From Clostridia bacterium BRH_c25 (GTDB lineage Bacteria; Bacillota_A; Clostridia; Lutisporales; Lutisporaceae), in assembly GCA_001515955.1 (NCBI GenBank), contig LOES01000141.1, positions 1-13,513 on the forward strand: a DNA stretch of 13,513 nt, read 5' to 3'. This document shows positions 6,679-13,356 of this stretch, one piece after another (the stretch's first letter is position 1; the number at the start of each line of letters is the position of its first letter). The notes below the pieces were generated by a model. The model saw nothing but the letters and a program-made list of their open reading frames with translations, was not told the origin of the DNA and made no database searches. Both the position numbers and the translations under genes were made by a program.

Positions 6679-6693
6679 TACCCCGTATAGGTA
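6679..6693 (+). promoter_or_regulatory. Palindrome TACCCCGTATAGGTA, CsoR/CstR-like operator candidate
   Basis: The site lies just downstream of the predicted start of transcription (about +12 to +26). It has TACC and GGTA arms around a 7-base centre. CsoR-family repressors (copper CsoR, persulfide CstR) bind sites of the form TACCC-5-GGGTA, and this site differs by one base in the right half. Position and shape fit a repressor block, but no csoR-like gene is in the window. Confidence 0.3.
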
Positions 6694-6736
6694 TATAAAA
6701 TGTTCGAAACTACATATAATAATAGGGGGTGAAATA

Positions 6737-7000
6737 ATGCTAAGTAAAAATATGGTTATAGATGACATCTTATATAAATACCCGCAGCTTGAGTCTATAT
6801 TCAAGACTCACGGAATAAAATGCTTTGGCTGAGGCGGTGCTTTGTATATGACAGTAGAGCAGGCTGCTCTCAGATATAGGATGAATGCAGATAAGCTGGT
6901 GGAAGATCTTAATAAGGCGATGCAGATAAGCTGGTGGAAGATCTTAATAAAGCAGTACATTAGAAAGAATAATGTCAATGTATGGCTTTTATATTTATGA
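6737..7000 (+). CDS. DUF1858-type small redox protein with in-frame TGA, probable selenoprotein
   Basis: Reading TGA at 6830-6832 as selenocysteine gives an 87-residue protein. Residues 1-61 match the DUF1858 (hybrid-cluster-protein-associated redox disulfide) pattern: MVIDDILYKYP (6-16), HGIKCFGUGG (25-34), MTVEQAA, then NADKLVEDLNKA (50-61). The family has CxGC at this place. Here the second Cys is Sec: Cys29, Sec32. A hairpin of bacterial SECIS type follows (6845-6878). GGGGGTGA (6724-6731) precedes ATG 6737. Translation past the TGA keeps the domain intact. A 35-bp tandem duplication (6885-6954) then shifts the frame, so the original short end (AVH then TAG at 6961) is replaced by 26 residues starting MQISWWK. 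Without Sec insertion the product would be a 31-residue stub. The role is inferred as thiol/selenol redox chemistry, perhaps with the adjacent flavoprotein. Confidence 0.8.
6845..6878 (+). promoter_or_regulatory. Predicted bacterial SECIS stem-loop
   Basis: Lower stem UAUAU (6845-6849) with AUAUA (6874-6878), an internal loop, then a perfect upper stem AGAGCA (6856-6861) with UGCUCU (6865-6870) and apical loop GGC (6862-6864). The apical loop begins 29 bases after the UGA (6830-6832) and starts with GG. Both are expected for SelB-binding SECIS elements in bacteria, where the loop sits roughly 16-37 bases downstream with a G among its first bases. Confidence 0.65.
6885..6954 (+). repeat. 35-bp tandem duplication inside the selenoprotein gene
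   Basis: Bases 6885-6919 and 6920-6954 are direct copies. The first 31 bases are identical, with two G/A differences in the last four. Because 35 is not a multiple of three, the second copy is read in another frame. The second copy, read in the ancestral frame, ends DLNKAVH followed by TAG 6961-6963, the natural end expected for the family. Confidence 0.9.
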
Positions 7001-7038
7001 GTGACCCTTTAATACAAGTTGCTATTAAAGTATTCACT

Positions 7039-7079
7039 AAGTAACGTCAACAGTGTAGTTTGGCGTTACTTATTTTTTT
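7039..7079 (+). terminator. Rho-independent terminator after the selenoprotein gene
   Basis: AAGTAACGTCAA (7039-7050) pairs with TTGGCGTTACTT (7060-7071) over 12 positions including one U-G pair, with a 9-base loop. It is followed by an A and seven T (7072-7079). It closes the plus-strand unit. It also lies beyond the 3' end of the converging LacI-family gene, where the hairpin could act in reverse, though without a T-run on that strand. Confidence 0.85.
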
Positions 7080-7104
7080 AGAAGTTTTCCAAATTATAGT
7101 TTTT

Positions 7105-8130
7105 TCAACGGGTCGGTTTATAATGGGTGGTGCTTTTGCGAATGATAAGCTCAGGGGGAAAGGTAGCGATGGTTTTATTCGCAAAATCATCTTCTATAAC
7201 GCCGATGAGATGTCGGGTAGCTGCAGTGCCTAACCGCTCTACCGGCTGATGCACAGTAGTAAGAGGAACTTCAAGTATCTCTGATAGAAAGATATCATCG
7301 TAGCCCATTACCGATATATCTGTGGGTACTAAAAGATCATGAGCTTTCAAGCCCTTGTACACTCCATATGCCATCATATCATTAAAGGCAAAAATAGCCG
7401 TAAAGTTTTTGTCCATCAAATGCTCCACGGCGATGATGCCGCTGTCCATACTGTAATTCCCCTCTACTATGATGCTTTTATCATAGGCAATATCTACTTC
7501 CTGCAAGGCTTTCTTATAGCCTTCAAGACGGCAGTTGGAGTCATCAAGGTTACTTGGACCGGTTACACATGCGATATGCTTATGACCAAGCTCCAATAAA
7601 TATTTTGTTGCAAGATATCCGCCTGTCACATGATCAAGCTTGGCAGTAATACAATTTGGCATTTCAAATGAACGATCAAGCATTATAAAGGGAATATTCA
7701 GTTTATTTAAAAGATCGTGGCTTTTTTGAAATTTTTCAAGACTGCTGTCGGCAGACATGCAATACAAAATACCATCTACACTTTTGCTTGCAAGTACATT
7801 AATATATTCAATATCCCGTTCGTGTTTATCACTGGTATTGCACAGAATGACTGTCCAGCCATTTTTCCGGCATTCATCCTCAATGCCCTTGGCAAGGGTG
7901 GAGAAAAAACTATTGCGAATATCCGGCACAATCAGGCCAATGGTTTTTGTCCTTTTCTTAATCAGGCCAACCGCCAGCTGGTTAGGCCTATATTGCAGCT
8001 CCAGTGCTGTTTTAATCACAAGCTCTCTTGTTTTTTTTGATATTTTGGACGGTTTATCATTGAGTACCAAGGAAACCGTTGTTACTGACAGATTGGTTTT
8101 GGCGGCAATGTCTTTAATTGTTGTACGCAT
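7105..8130 (-). CDS. LacI family transcriptional regulator of the nucleoside operon
   Basis: A 341-residue repressor of standard LacI length. The N-terminal helix-turn-helix spans about residues 4-23 (TIKDIAAKTNLSVTTVSLVLN), followed by the hinge YRPNQLAVGLIKKRT, then a periplasmic-binding-protein-like ligand domain from TIGLIVPDI onward. Typical core motifs are visible, such as FNDMMAYGVYKGL and VPTDISVMGYDD. It is divergent from the nucleoside ABC operon, and two palindromes of LacI type lie in that operon's promoter region, so it most likely represses the operon and is released by a ligand. Nucleoside or ribose is a guess from context. AGGTGA (8135-8140) supports ATG 8130. Two possible minus-strand promoters lie upstream. 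Confidence 0.92.
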   Translation of the reverse strand: MRTTIKDIAAKTNLSVTTVSLVLNDKPSKISKKTRELVIKTALELQYRPNQLAVGLIKKRTKTIGLIVPDIRNSFFSTLAKGIEDECRKNGWTVILCNTSDKHERDIEYINVLASKSVDGILYCMSADSSLEKFQKSHDLLNKLNIPFIMLDRSFEMPNCITAKLDHVTGGYLATKYLLELGHKHIACVTGPSNLDDSNCRLEGYKKALQEVDIAYDKSIIVEGNYSMDSGIIAVEHLMDKNFTAIFAFNDMMAYGVYKGLKAHDLLVPTDISVMGYDDIFLSEILEVPLTTVHQPVERLGTAATRHLIGVIEDDFANKTIATFPPELIIRKSTTHYKPTR

Positions 8131-8260
8131 TTTCTCACCTAATTCTCAGATATTTTTCCTATTCTGTATTATTATACATATAAAACTAGGAATAGTAAAC
8201 ATTTGGCTATTCCTAAAAAAGCATACAAAGATTATAACATGAATTTTGAATCTAGTGAAC

Positions 8261-8336
8261 TTGTTCAGCCATAGCTGAGCATTGAGGATTCAGATGGGGA
8301 CTCTACCCCACTTGAATTCGGAAGGTGGAGTCTTGG
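8261..8336. repeat. Cluster of strong overlapping hairpins, possible small palindromic element
   Basis: GTTCAGC (8261-8267) and GCTGAGC (8272-8278) form a 7-bp stem. Then 8283-8296 pairs with 8303-8316 at 13 of 14 positions around ACTCTA. The GACTCTACC region inside that loop can instead pair with GGTGGAGTC about 20 bases on (8325-8333), giving two exclusive folds. The block lies upstream of both the operon promoter and the minus-strand promoters, so it is not part of either mature leader. It may be a dispersed palindromic element or an insertion remnant; no function can be assigned. Confidence 0.35.
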
Positions 8337-8375
8337 AAATGGACAATATGAAAATAAAATCATTTGAGTACAATA

Positions 8376-8404
8376 TTGACAATTGAAACAATATATACTA
8401 AAAT
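8376..8404 (+). promoter_or_regulatory. Sigma-A promoter of the nucleoside ABC operon
   Basis: Perfect TTGACA (8376-8381), 17 bases, TAAAAT (8399-8404, 5 of 6 matches). Transcription should start near 8411, giving a leader of about 150 bases that contains both operators. Confidence 0.75.
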
Positions 8405-8417
8405 AAATAATAACGAG

Positions 8418-8429
8418 TAAAACGTTTTA
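8418..8429 (+). promoter_or_regulatory. LacI-type operator O1
   Basis: TAAAACGTTTTA is a perfect 12-bp palindrome with central CG, typical of LacI-family operators, placed about +8 to +19 of the predicted transcript. It is identical in core to the site at 8471-8482. The outer positions differ from the catabolite cre consensus (TG...CA), which favours the local repressor over CcpA. Confidence 0.75.
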
Positions 8430-8469
8430 TCTAATTCAGCAATCATAGGTTGAATTTATATTTATGTAG

Positions 8470-8483
8470 GTAAAACGTTTTAC
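8470..8483 (+). promoter_or_regulatory. LacI-type operator O2
   Basis: GTAAAACGTTTTAC is a perfect 14-bp palindrome. Its centre is 53 bp from that of O1, about five helical turns, so both sites face the same side of the DNA. That arrangement suits one tetramer or two cooperating dimers, and a roadblock to elongation. Confidence 0.75.
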
Positions 8484-8563
8484 TTACCCCCTTGCCGAGT
8501 GTAGCTGCAATTTGCCTTTGGCAATGCAAATAAAGATGTATTTAAATTTAAGGAGGAAGAAGA

Positions 8564-9649
8564 ATGAAAAAACTATTAGCAGTGTTACTGGCACTTACCC
8601 TGGTAGCCGCAATGCTTACAGGATGTGGACCAAAACCGGCTGAGAGTACTGCAGCTTCTGCAGATAGCAATGCGGACTCAACTGCACAAGCCGAAAAGCC
8701 CCTTAAGGTTGCTCTTGTTTACTCCGGTTTTCTTGGGGACAAATCATTTAATGACTCTGCTCATGAGGGTGCAATGAAAGCTGTGGCAGACTTCGGAATT
8801 GAGCTTAAAGAAATGCAGTCCAAAGAGCCCACTGAGTGGGAGTCTAACTTTGTTGCTATGGCAGCAGATGGTTATGATTTGGTTATCGGCGTTTCTACAC
8901 AGTTCCAAGAAATCATGGCAAAACACTGTCCGGAATTTCCTGACACAAAATTTGCTTTAATTGATGGTGTTGTACAGGGCGAGAACATTGTATCCTCAAC
9001 CTTTGCCCAGAATGAGGGTTCTTTCCTCGCAGGTGCCGCTGCAGCAATTTTTACAACGAAGACCGATATCCCGGGAGTAAATGCTGACAAAACCATAGGA
9101 TGGGTTGGCGGTATGGATATACCTGTTTTGTCCGATTTCTTTGTTGGCTACGAACAGGGTGCCAAGTACATAGATCCGGAAATCAAAATTCTTCAGTCCT
9201 TTGCAGGCACCTTTAATGATCCGCTAAAGGGCAAAGAGCTGACCATCGCTCAATATAGCCAGGGTGCCGATATTGTTATGAATGTTGCTTCCGGAACAGG
9301 CAATGGTATTCTTGAAGCGGCTAAAGAACAGAAAAAATATGCAATCGGGGTTGACTTGAACCAGGATGATGTATACCCAGGTTCAATACTGACTTCTATG
9401 TTGAAGCGTGTAGATCAAGGGACATACCTTGCAATCGAATCTGTTGTAAAAGGAACCTTCGAAGGCAATAAGACAACCTATCTGGATATCACCAATGGCG
9501 GAGTTGGCCTGACTGATATGTCCGTTATGAAACAGGCGTTAGGAGATAAATTCCCTCAGGATATTTTGGATAAGGTTGCAGAATTGGAAAAGAAGGTTAG
9601 ATCAGGTGAAATCAAGGTTGAAGCATTTGAAGGCTTTGGAAGGAAGTAA
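8564..9649 (+). CDS. nupN: BMP family nucleoside-binding lipoprotein of an ABC transporter (PnrA/NupN-like)
   Basis: Extracellular, membrane-anchored substrate-binding protein of 361 residues. The signal peptide ends in the lipobox LTGC (Cys21). A Ser/Ala/Asp-rich linker (about 26-44) leads to the BMP domain from KVALVYSG (48-55). Typical BMP motifs include DKSFNDSAHEGA, FAQNEGSFLAGAAAA, GWVGGMDIPVLSDFFVGYEQGA and YAIGVDLNQDD. Characterised members (Treponema PnrA, B. subtilis YufN/NupN) bind purine or other nucleosides. AAGGAGG stands about 6 bases before ATG. It is the first gene of the operon and is followed by the ATPase, two permeases and a nucleoside hydrolase, which together make nucleosides the likely ligand. 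The gene symbol is by analogy with the B. subtilis nupNOPQ system. Confidence 0.92.
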   Translation: MKKLLAVLLALTLVAAMLTGCGPKPAESTAASADSNADSTAQAEKPLKVALVYSGFLGDKSFNDSAHEGAMKAVADFGIELKEMQSKEPTEWESNFVAMAADGYDLVIGVSTQFQEIMAKHCPEFPDTKFALIDGVVQGENIVSSTFAQNEGSFLAGAAAAIFTTKTDIPGVNADKTIGWVGGMDIPVLSDFFVGYEQGAKYIDPEIKILQSFAGTFNDPLKGKELTIAQYSQGADIVMNVASGTGNGILEAAKEQKKYAIGVDLNQDDVYPGSILTSMLKRVDQGTYLAIESVVKGTFEGNKTTYLDITNGGVGLTDMSVMKQALGDKFPQDILDKVAELEKKVRSGEIKVEAFEGFGRK

Positions 9650-9680
9650 GCCGGATTAGATATTTTGAGAATGCTTAGTT

Positions 9681-9715
9681 ATAAAGTGGCCTGTTGTAAT
9701 GACAGGCCACTTTAT
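9681..9715 (+). terminator. 14-bp perfect hairpin between binding-protein and ATPase genes
   Basis: Bases 9681-9694 pair perfectly with 9702-9715 around a 7-base loop. It is followed by GAAATAAGG rather than a T-run, so it is less a terminator than an intercistronic stem that protects the upstream mRNA 3' end. This is a common way to make more binding protein than membrane subunits. Confidence 0.6.
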
Positions 9716-9770
9716 GAAATAAGGAAGAAAAGCACAAAGATACTTCAGACAGTAGGGAAGGGGTGAGTCA

Positions 9771-11327
9771 ATGAATGAATATATTGTTGAGATGACTGAC
9801 ATTGAAAAGAATTTTGAATTGGTTAAAGCGGTCAGTAACGGTCAATTCAATTTAAAAAAAGGAGAGATACATTCTTTAATTGGTGAAAACGGTGCCGGCA
9901 AGTCAACTATGATGAAGATTCTTTACGGCATCTACCCATATGACAGTGGAACAATCAAGGTGAATGGTGAAAAATTGGCAGATATTACTCCTAAACAGGC
10001 AATTGAGCATGAAATTGGTATGGTCCATCAGGAGTTCATGTTGGTAAATGAACTGACAGTACTGGAAAATATAATACTCGGTTTCGAACCTAGGAAAAGA
10101 ATAACTATTGATTTTGATAGTGCCAGGAAAGATATTCAAAAATACATAGACAATTATAAAATGGACATTCAACCTAATAAAAGAATAAACCAAATCTCTG
10201 TAGGTGAAGCTCAGAGAGTTGAAATCATAAAAACCCTTTACAGGGGAGCGCAAATTTTAATCCTTGATGAGCCCACTGCTGTACTTACTCCTCAGGAATG
10301 TAAAAAGTTTTTTGAAATACTAAATAATCTTAAGGCAGATGGAAAATCCGTTGTGTTTATTTCCCATAAACTGAAAGAGGTTATGGAAATCTCTGATAGA
10401 ATAACAGTTATGCGTCAGGGCCGGTATGTTGATACCGTAAATAAAGCAGATACCAATACAGCCAACCTTGCCAAGATGATGGTCGGACGTGAGGTCTTTC
10501 TGAATGTAGAAAGGAGGAAGGCTGAGATCGGAGACACAGTGCTTGAGGTAAAGGATCTCTGGACATCAGGGGAAAAGGAACTTTCTAAAATCAGGGGTGT
10601 CTCTCTGACTGTAAAATCAGGTGAAATTGTTGGTATAGCAGGTATTGACGGAAATGGGCAGAGTGAGTTTGTTGAGGCAATTGCAGGCCTGCGAAAAGTG
10701 GAACAAGGTACTGTATTATTGGATGGAGCTAACATTACCAACCGTTCTCCACAAAAAATAAGAGAGATAGGGTTGACCCATATTCCTGAGGATAGAAATT
10801 TGCGTGGATTAAGCAGAGGCATGAGTATTATGGATAACTTGGTTGCCGTTAAGGCAGACCAGAAGCCTTTTGCAAAAGGAATTGTCCGGAACAGAAAAGA
10901 AATTTTTGACTTTTCAGCAGAGTTGATTAAAAAATTCGATGTAAGACCAGATAATCCTTATGCACTTGCACAGTCATTGTCCGGGGGTAATGCACAAAAA
11001 GTTGTAGTTGCCCGTGAGGTTGATGCAAACGGTAAGCTGCTTATTGCTTCCCAGCCTTCCCGGGGCGTCGATATTGGCGCAATTGAATCGATCCGTAAAA
11101 TCTTAAATGAGGTTAAAGCAAGTGGAAAGGGTATTCTGCTGGTATCGGCAGATTTGGAAGAAATCCTTTCGCTGTCTGACAGGATTGTTGTTATGTATGA
11201 AGGAAAGATAATGGGTACTATTGATGCTGAAGATGCCAATGAGGATAATGTTGGCATGATGATGATGGGTGGTATTTCTTCGGAAGCAAATAAGGCAGTT
11301 GAGGCAGGAGGTGCGGTATTGTCATGA
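9771..11327 (+). CDS. nupO: ABC transporter ATP-binding protein, double ATPase (nucleoside uptake)
   Basis: A 518-residue protein with two fused nucleotide-binding domains, as in sugar and nucleoside importers. Domain 1 has Walker A GENGAGKST (38-46), Q-loop Gln87, signature SVGEAQ (143-148), Walker B LILDE (163-167) and switch His199. Domain 2 has a degenerate Walker A GIDGNGQSE (291-299, Gln in place of Lys), signature LSGGNAQ (403-409) and the Walker B region LLIASQPSRGVD (423-434). The degenerate second site is normal for this family, where one site does most ATP hydrolysis. It sits at the cytoplasmic face and powers the two downstream permeases. AGGGGTGA precedes ATG 9771; ATG 9775 is out of frame. 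The stop overlaps the next start by four bases (ATGA at 11324), indicating translational coupling. Confidence 0.94.
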   Translation: MNEYIVEMTDIEKNFELVKAVSNGQFNLKKGEIHSLIGENGAGKSTMMKILYGIYPYDSGTIKVNGEKLADITPKQAIEHEIGMVHQEFMLVNELTVLENIILGFEPRKRITIDFDSARKDIQKYIDNYKMDIQPNKRINQISVGEAQRVEIIKTLYRGAQILILDEPTAVLTPQECKKFFEILNNLKADGKSVVFISHKLKEVMEISDRITVMRQGRYVDTVNKADTNTANLAKMMVGREVFLNVERRKAEIGDTVLEVKDLWTSGEKELSKIRGVSLTVKSGEIVGIAGIDGNGQSEFVEAIAGLRKVEQGTVLLDGANITNRSPQKIREIGLTHIPEDRNLRGLSRGMSIMDNLVAVKADQKPFAKGIVRNRKEIFDFSAELIKKFDVRPDNPYALAQSLSGGNAQKVVVAREVDANGKLLIASQPSRGVDIGAIESIRKILNEVKASGKGILLVSADLEEILSLSDRIVVMYEGKIMGTIDAEDANEDNVGMMMMGGISSEANKAVEAGGAVLS

Positions 11328-12406
11328 AGTCGCCGAATAAATATATTAACCTTCTGCTTACTATAGTGGTTTCCATGTTGATCGGTGCAGTAATTATGCT
11401 TATGTTGGGCTATAACCCCTTAGAAGCCTATTTTCAGCTGTTTAAAGGTGCTTTTGTCGGCAAACTGAATCTGGGTACAACTCTGCAAAAGTTTGTACCA
11501 CTGCTACTTACCTCAATGGCATTTGTAATATCATCAAGAGTTGGTATCTTTAATGTCGGCGTTGAGGGTGAGCTCTATCTGGGTGCTTTGGCTGCAGCTT
11601 GGGTCGGATTTACTTTTACAGGGCTTCCGGCTCCTGTGCATATAGTGTTTTGTTTTGCTTTTGCAATGCTGGTGGGCGCTGCATGGGCATCAATCCCAGG
11701 CGCATTAAAAGCCCAATGGGGTGTCAATGAGGTTTGTGTCACCATTTTGATGAACTATGTTGCAATGTTTATTACCTCATACCTTGTAAACGGACCCTTC
11801 AGCGCAAAAACTGGAGTTCCGCAAACGCCAGCCGTGGCAGCAGGTGTTAAGTTGACGCAGTTTATGAGGCCAAGCCAGGCACATACAGGCCTTTTTATAG
11901 CAATTGCCGCAGTGATTTTTATTTACTGGCTGATGTCAAGGTCGACATTGGGATACAAATTTACAAGTGCCGGATTAAACCCGCTGCATGCACAGTATGT
12001 TGGTATTGATCCCAAAAAGACAATGATCCGCGCCATGATGCTAAGCGGTGCAGTTGGAGGTATGGCTGGCTGTATTGAGGTTTTAGGTGTATATGGATAT
12101 TTTCTTGATAACTTCTCTTCCGGTATTGCGTTTGATGGAATGCTGGCAGCTCTGATTGTAAAGAGTGATATAAAGACAGTGCCTTTCATGGCATTCTTCC
12201 TTGCAGTTCTGAAATCTGGTGCTTTGGGTATGGAACGTTACACGGGAGTGTCTAAGGCAATTGTAGATACAATTATTGCAGTCTTTATTATTTTTGCAAC
12301 AATGGAAGCTTTATTTACATTTAAAAAGAAACACAAGGCAAAGAAAGAGGCTTCGGCTGTAACTGGTAAAGAAGATCAACAAGGAGGGCTAAATAATGGA
12401 TTTTAG
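11324..12406 (+). CDS. nupP: ABC transporter permease, nucleoside uptake (NupP-like)
   Basis: Integral membrane subunit of 360 residues in the BPD_transp_2 permease family used by nucleoside and branched-chain amino acid importers. Many hydrophobic segments are visible from residue 9 onward. The conserved IFNVGVEGELYLG (75-87) and the cytoplasmic coupling region around STLGYKFTSAGLNPLHAQYVGI are typical. The C-terminal tail is charged (KKKHKAKKEASAVTGKED). It starts inside the ATPase stop (4-base overlap) and overlaps the second permease gene by 11 bases. With its partner it should form a heterodimeric channel for nucleosides across the cytoplasmic membrane. Confidence 0.92.
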   Translation: MKSPNKYINLLLTIVVSMLIGAVIMLMLGYNPLEAYFQLFKGAFVGKLNLGTTLQKFVPLLLTSMAFVISSRVGIFNVGVEGELYLGALAAAWVGFTFTGLPAPVHIVFCFAFAMLVGAAWASIPGALKAQWGVNEVCVTILMNYVAMFITSYLVNGPFSAKTGVPQTPAVAAGVKLTQFMRPSQAHTGLFIAIAAVIFIYWLMSRSTLGYKFTSAGLNPLHAQYVGIDPKKTMIRAMMLSGAVGGMAGCIEVLGVYGYFLDNFSSGIAFDGMLAALIVKSDIKTVPFMAFFLAVLKSGALGMERYTGVSKAIVDTIIAVFIIFATMEALFTFKKKHKAKKEASAVTGKEDQQGGLNNGF

Positions 12407-13334
12407 TTCGATTTTTGATTATACATTGATTTATGCGACCATCAGAGCTGCAACTCCTATTTTGTTTGCTGCACTTGCAGCAGTAATTACGCAGCAGGCT
12501 GACATTATCAATATTGGCACTGAGGGTATTATGCTGACTGGTGCATTTACGGCAGTTTGTGTCAGTTATTTTACAGGAAGCTGGGTTCTGGCACTTTTGG
12601 CAGCCATGATTGCAGGGGTTGTTATGGCAATGATTATGGCGACTGCACATATCAAATATAAAGCAGATATCTGTGCCATTGGCACAGCAATCAATATATT
12701 TGCTCTTGCCATTACAAAGTTTGGTATTAAGCAATTCCTAGGAACATCAGGCAGCTTCACAAATCCTAGAATTATTGCTATCCCCAAAATTCATATATCC
12801 ATTTTTGACAGTAATAAATATCTCAATGGTTTGCTTAATAACTGGTCTCTTATGGAGATATTCGGAATTGTTATGGTGTTTATGATCACTTTTATGCTTT
12901 ACCGCACTGTATGGGGGTTAAGACTTCGTTCGGTTGGCCGTTTTCCAATGGCGGCAAAAACAGCAGGGATTAATGTTAATAGGATGAAATATCAGGTAAT
13001 GGTTATTTCCGGAATTCTTGGCGGTATGGCTGGAGCACACTTGTCCATCGGCTATTCACAGATGTTTACCGAGAATATGACTAACGGGAGAGGCTTTATG
13101 GGTGTTGCAGCAATGTTCTTTGGCAGTGCCAATCCGATGCTTGCATGGATCGGCTGTCTGCTGTTCGGCCTTACCGATTCGATTGGAGGAAGGCTTCAGG
13201 CATATGGCTGGCCATCACAGTTTGTTCTGATGATGCCTTATATAATAACAATTTTTGTACTTACAGTTTCTTTGTGGCGTAAATCTGTAAGGGAGGCTAA
13301 GATAAAAAGCTCTCTCTTGACAGAGCAACTATAA
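12396..13334 (+). CDS. nupQ: ABC transporter permease, nucleoside uptake (NupQ-like)
   Basis: Second membrane subunit, 312 residues, same BPD_transp_2 family as the preceding gene but shorter. The family motif appears as [14 protein letters not shown] (37-50), matching FNVGVEG of the partner. The coupling segment is [22 protein letters not shown], and GGMAGAHLS follows. AAGGAGG just before position 12386 supports ATG 12396, and the first 11 bases overlap the end of the previous gene. The nucleoside hydrolase gene starts 22 bases after its stop, so all five genes very probably share one transcript. Confidence 0.92.
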   Translation: MDFSSIFDYTLIYATIRAATPILFAALAAVITQQADIINIGTEGIMLTGAFTAVCVSYFTGSWVLALLAAMIAGVVMAMIMATAHIKYKADICAIGTAINIFALAITKFGIKQFLGTSGSFTNPRIIAIPKIHISIFDSNKYLNGLLNNWSLMEIFGIVMVFMITFMLYRTVWGLRLRSVGRFPMAAKTAGINVNRMKYQVMVISGILGGMAGAHLSIGYSQMFTENMTNGRGFMGVAAMFFGSANPMLAWIGCLLFGLTDSIGGRLQAYGWPSQFVLMMPYIITIFVLTVSLWRKSVREAKIKSSLLTEQL

Positions 13335-13356
13335 AACATTATTAAAGGAGATTAGT

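Larger units (their letters stand above)
8131..8563. other. 433-bp divergent regulatory region
   Basis: No credible coding frame is present. From left to right it holds a candidate minus-strand promoter for the LacI gene (TTTACT 8194-8199, TATAAT 8171-8176, 17-base spacing). Next is a perfect 9-bp inverted repeat, TAGGAATAG (8187-8195) with CTATTCCTA (8207-8215). A second minus-strand promoter follows (TTCACT 8254-8259, TATAAT 8231-8236, 17 bases). Then come hairpins at 8261-8278 and 8283-8316, the plus-strand operon promoter (8376-8404), two operators, and a small TTGCC/GGCAA hairpin (8512-8524) in the leader. Confidence 0.6.

Noticed and set aside
6830..6832. Reading the TGA as a true stop, making a pseudogene or a 31-residue peptide
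   Set aside because: The TGA sits exactly at a conserved catalytic Cys position, the frame continues as the same domain, and a SECIS-like hairpin follows. A random stop would rarely meet all three conditions.
8418..8483. The two palindromes as CcpA cre sites
   Set aside because: The central AAAACGTTTT fits, but the outer TG...CA of cre is replaced by GT...AC. A LacI-family repressor is encoded next door, so a dedicated operator is the simpler reading. CcpA cross-binding is not excluded.
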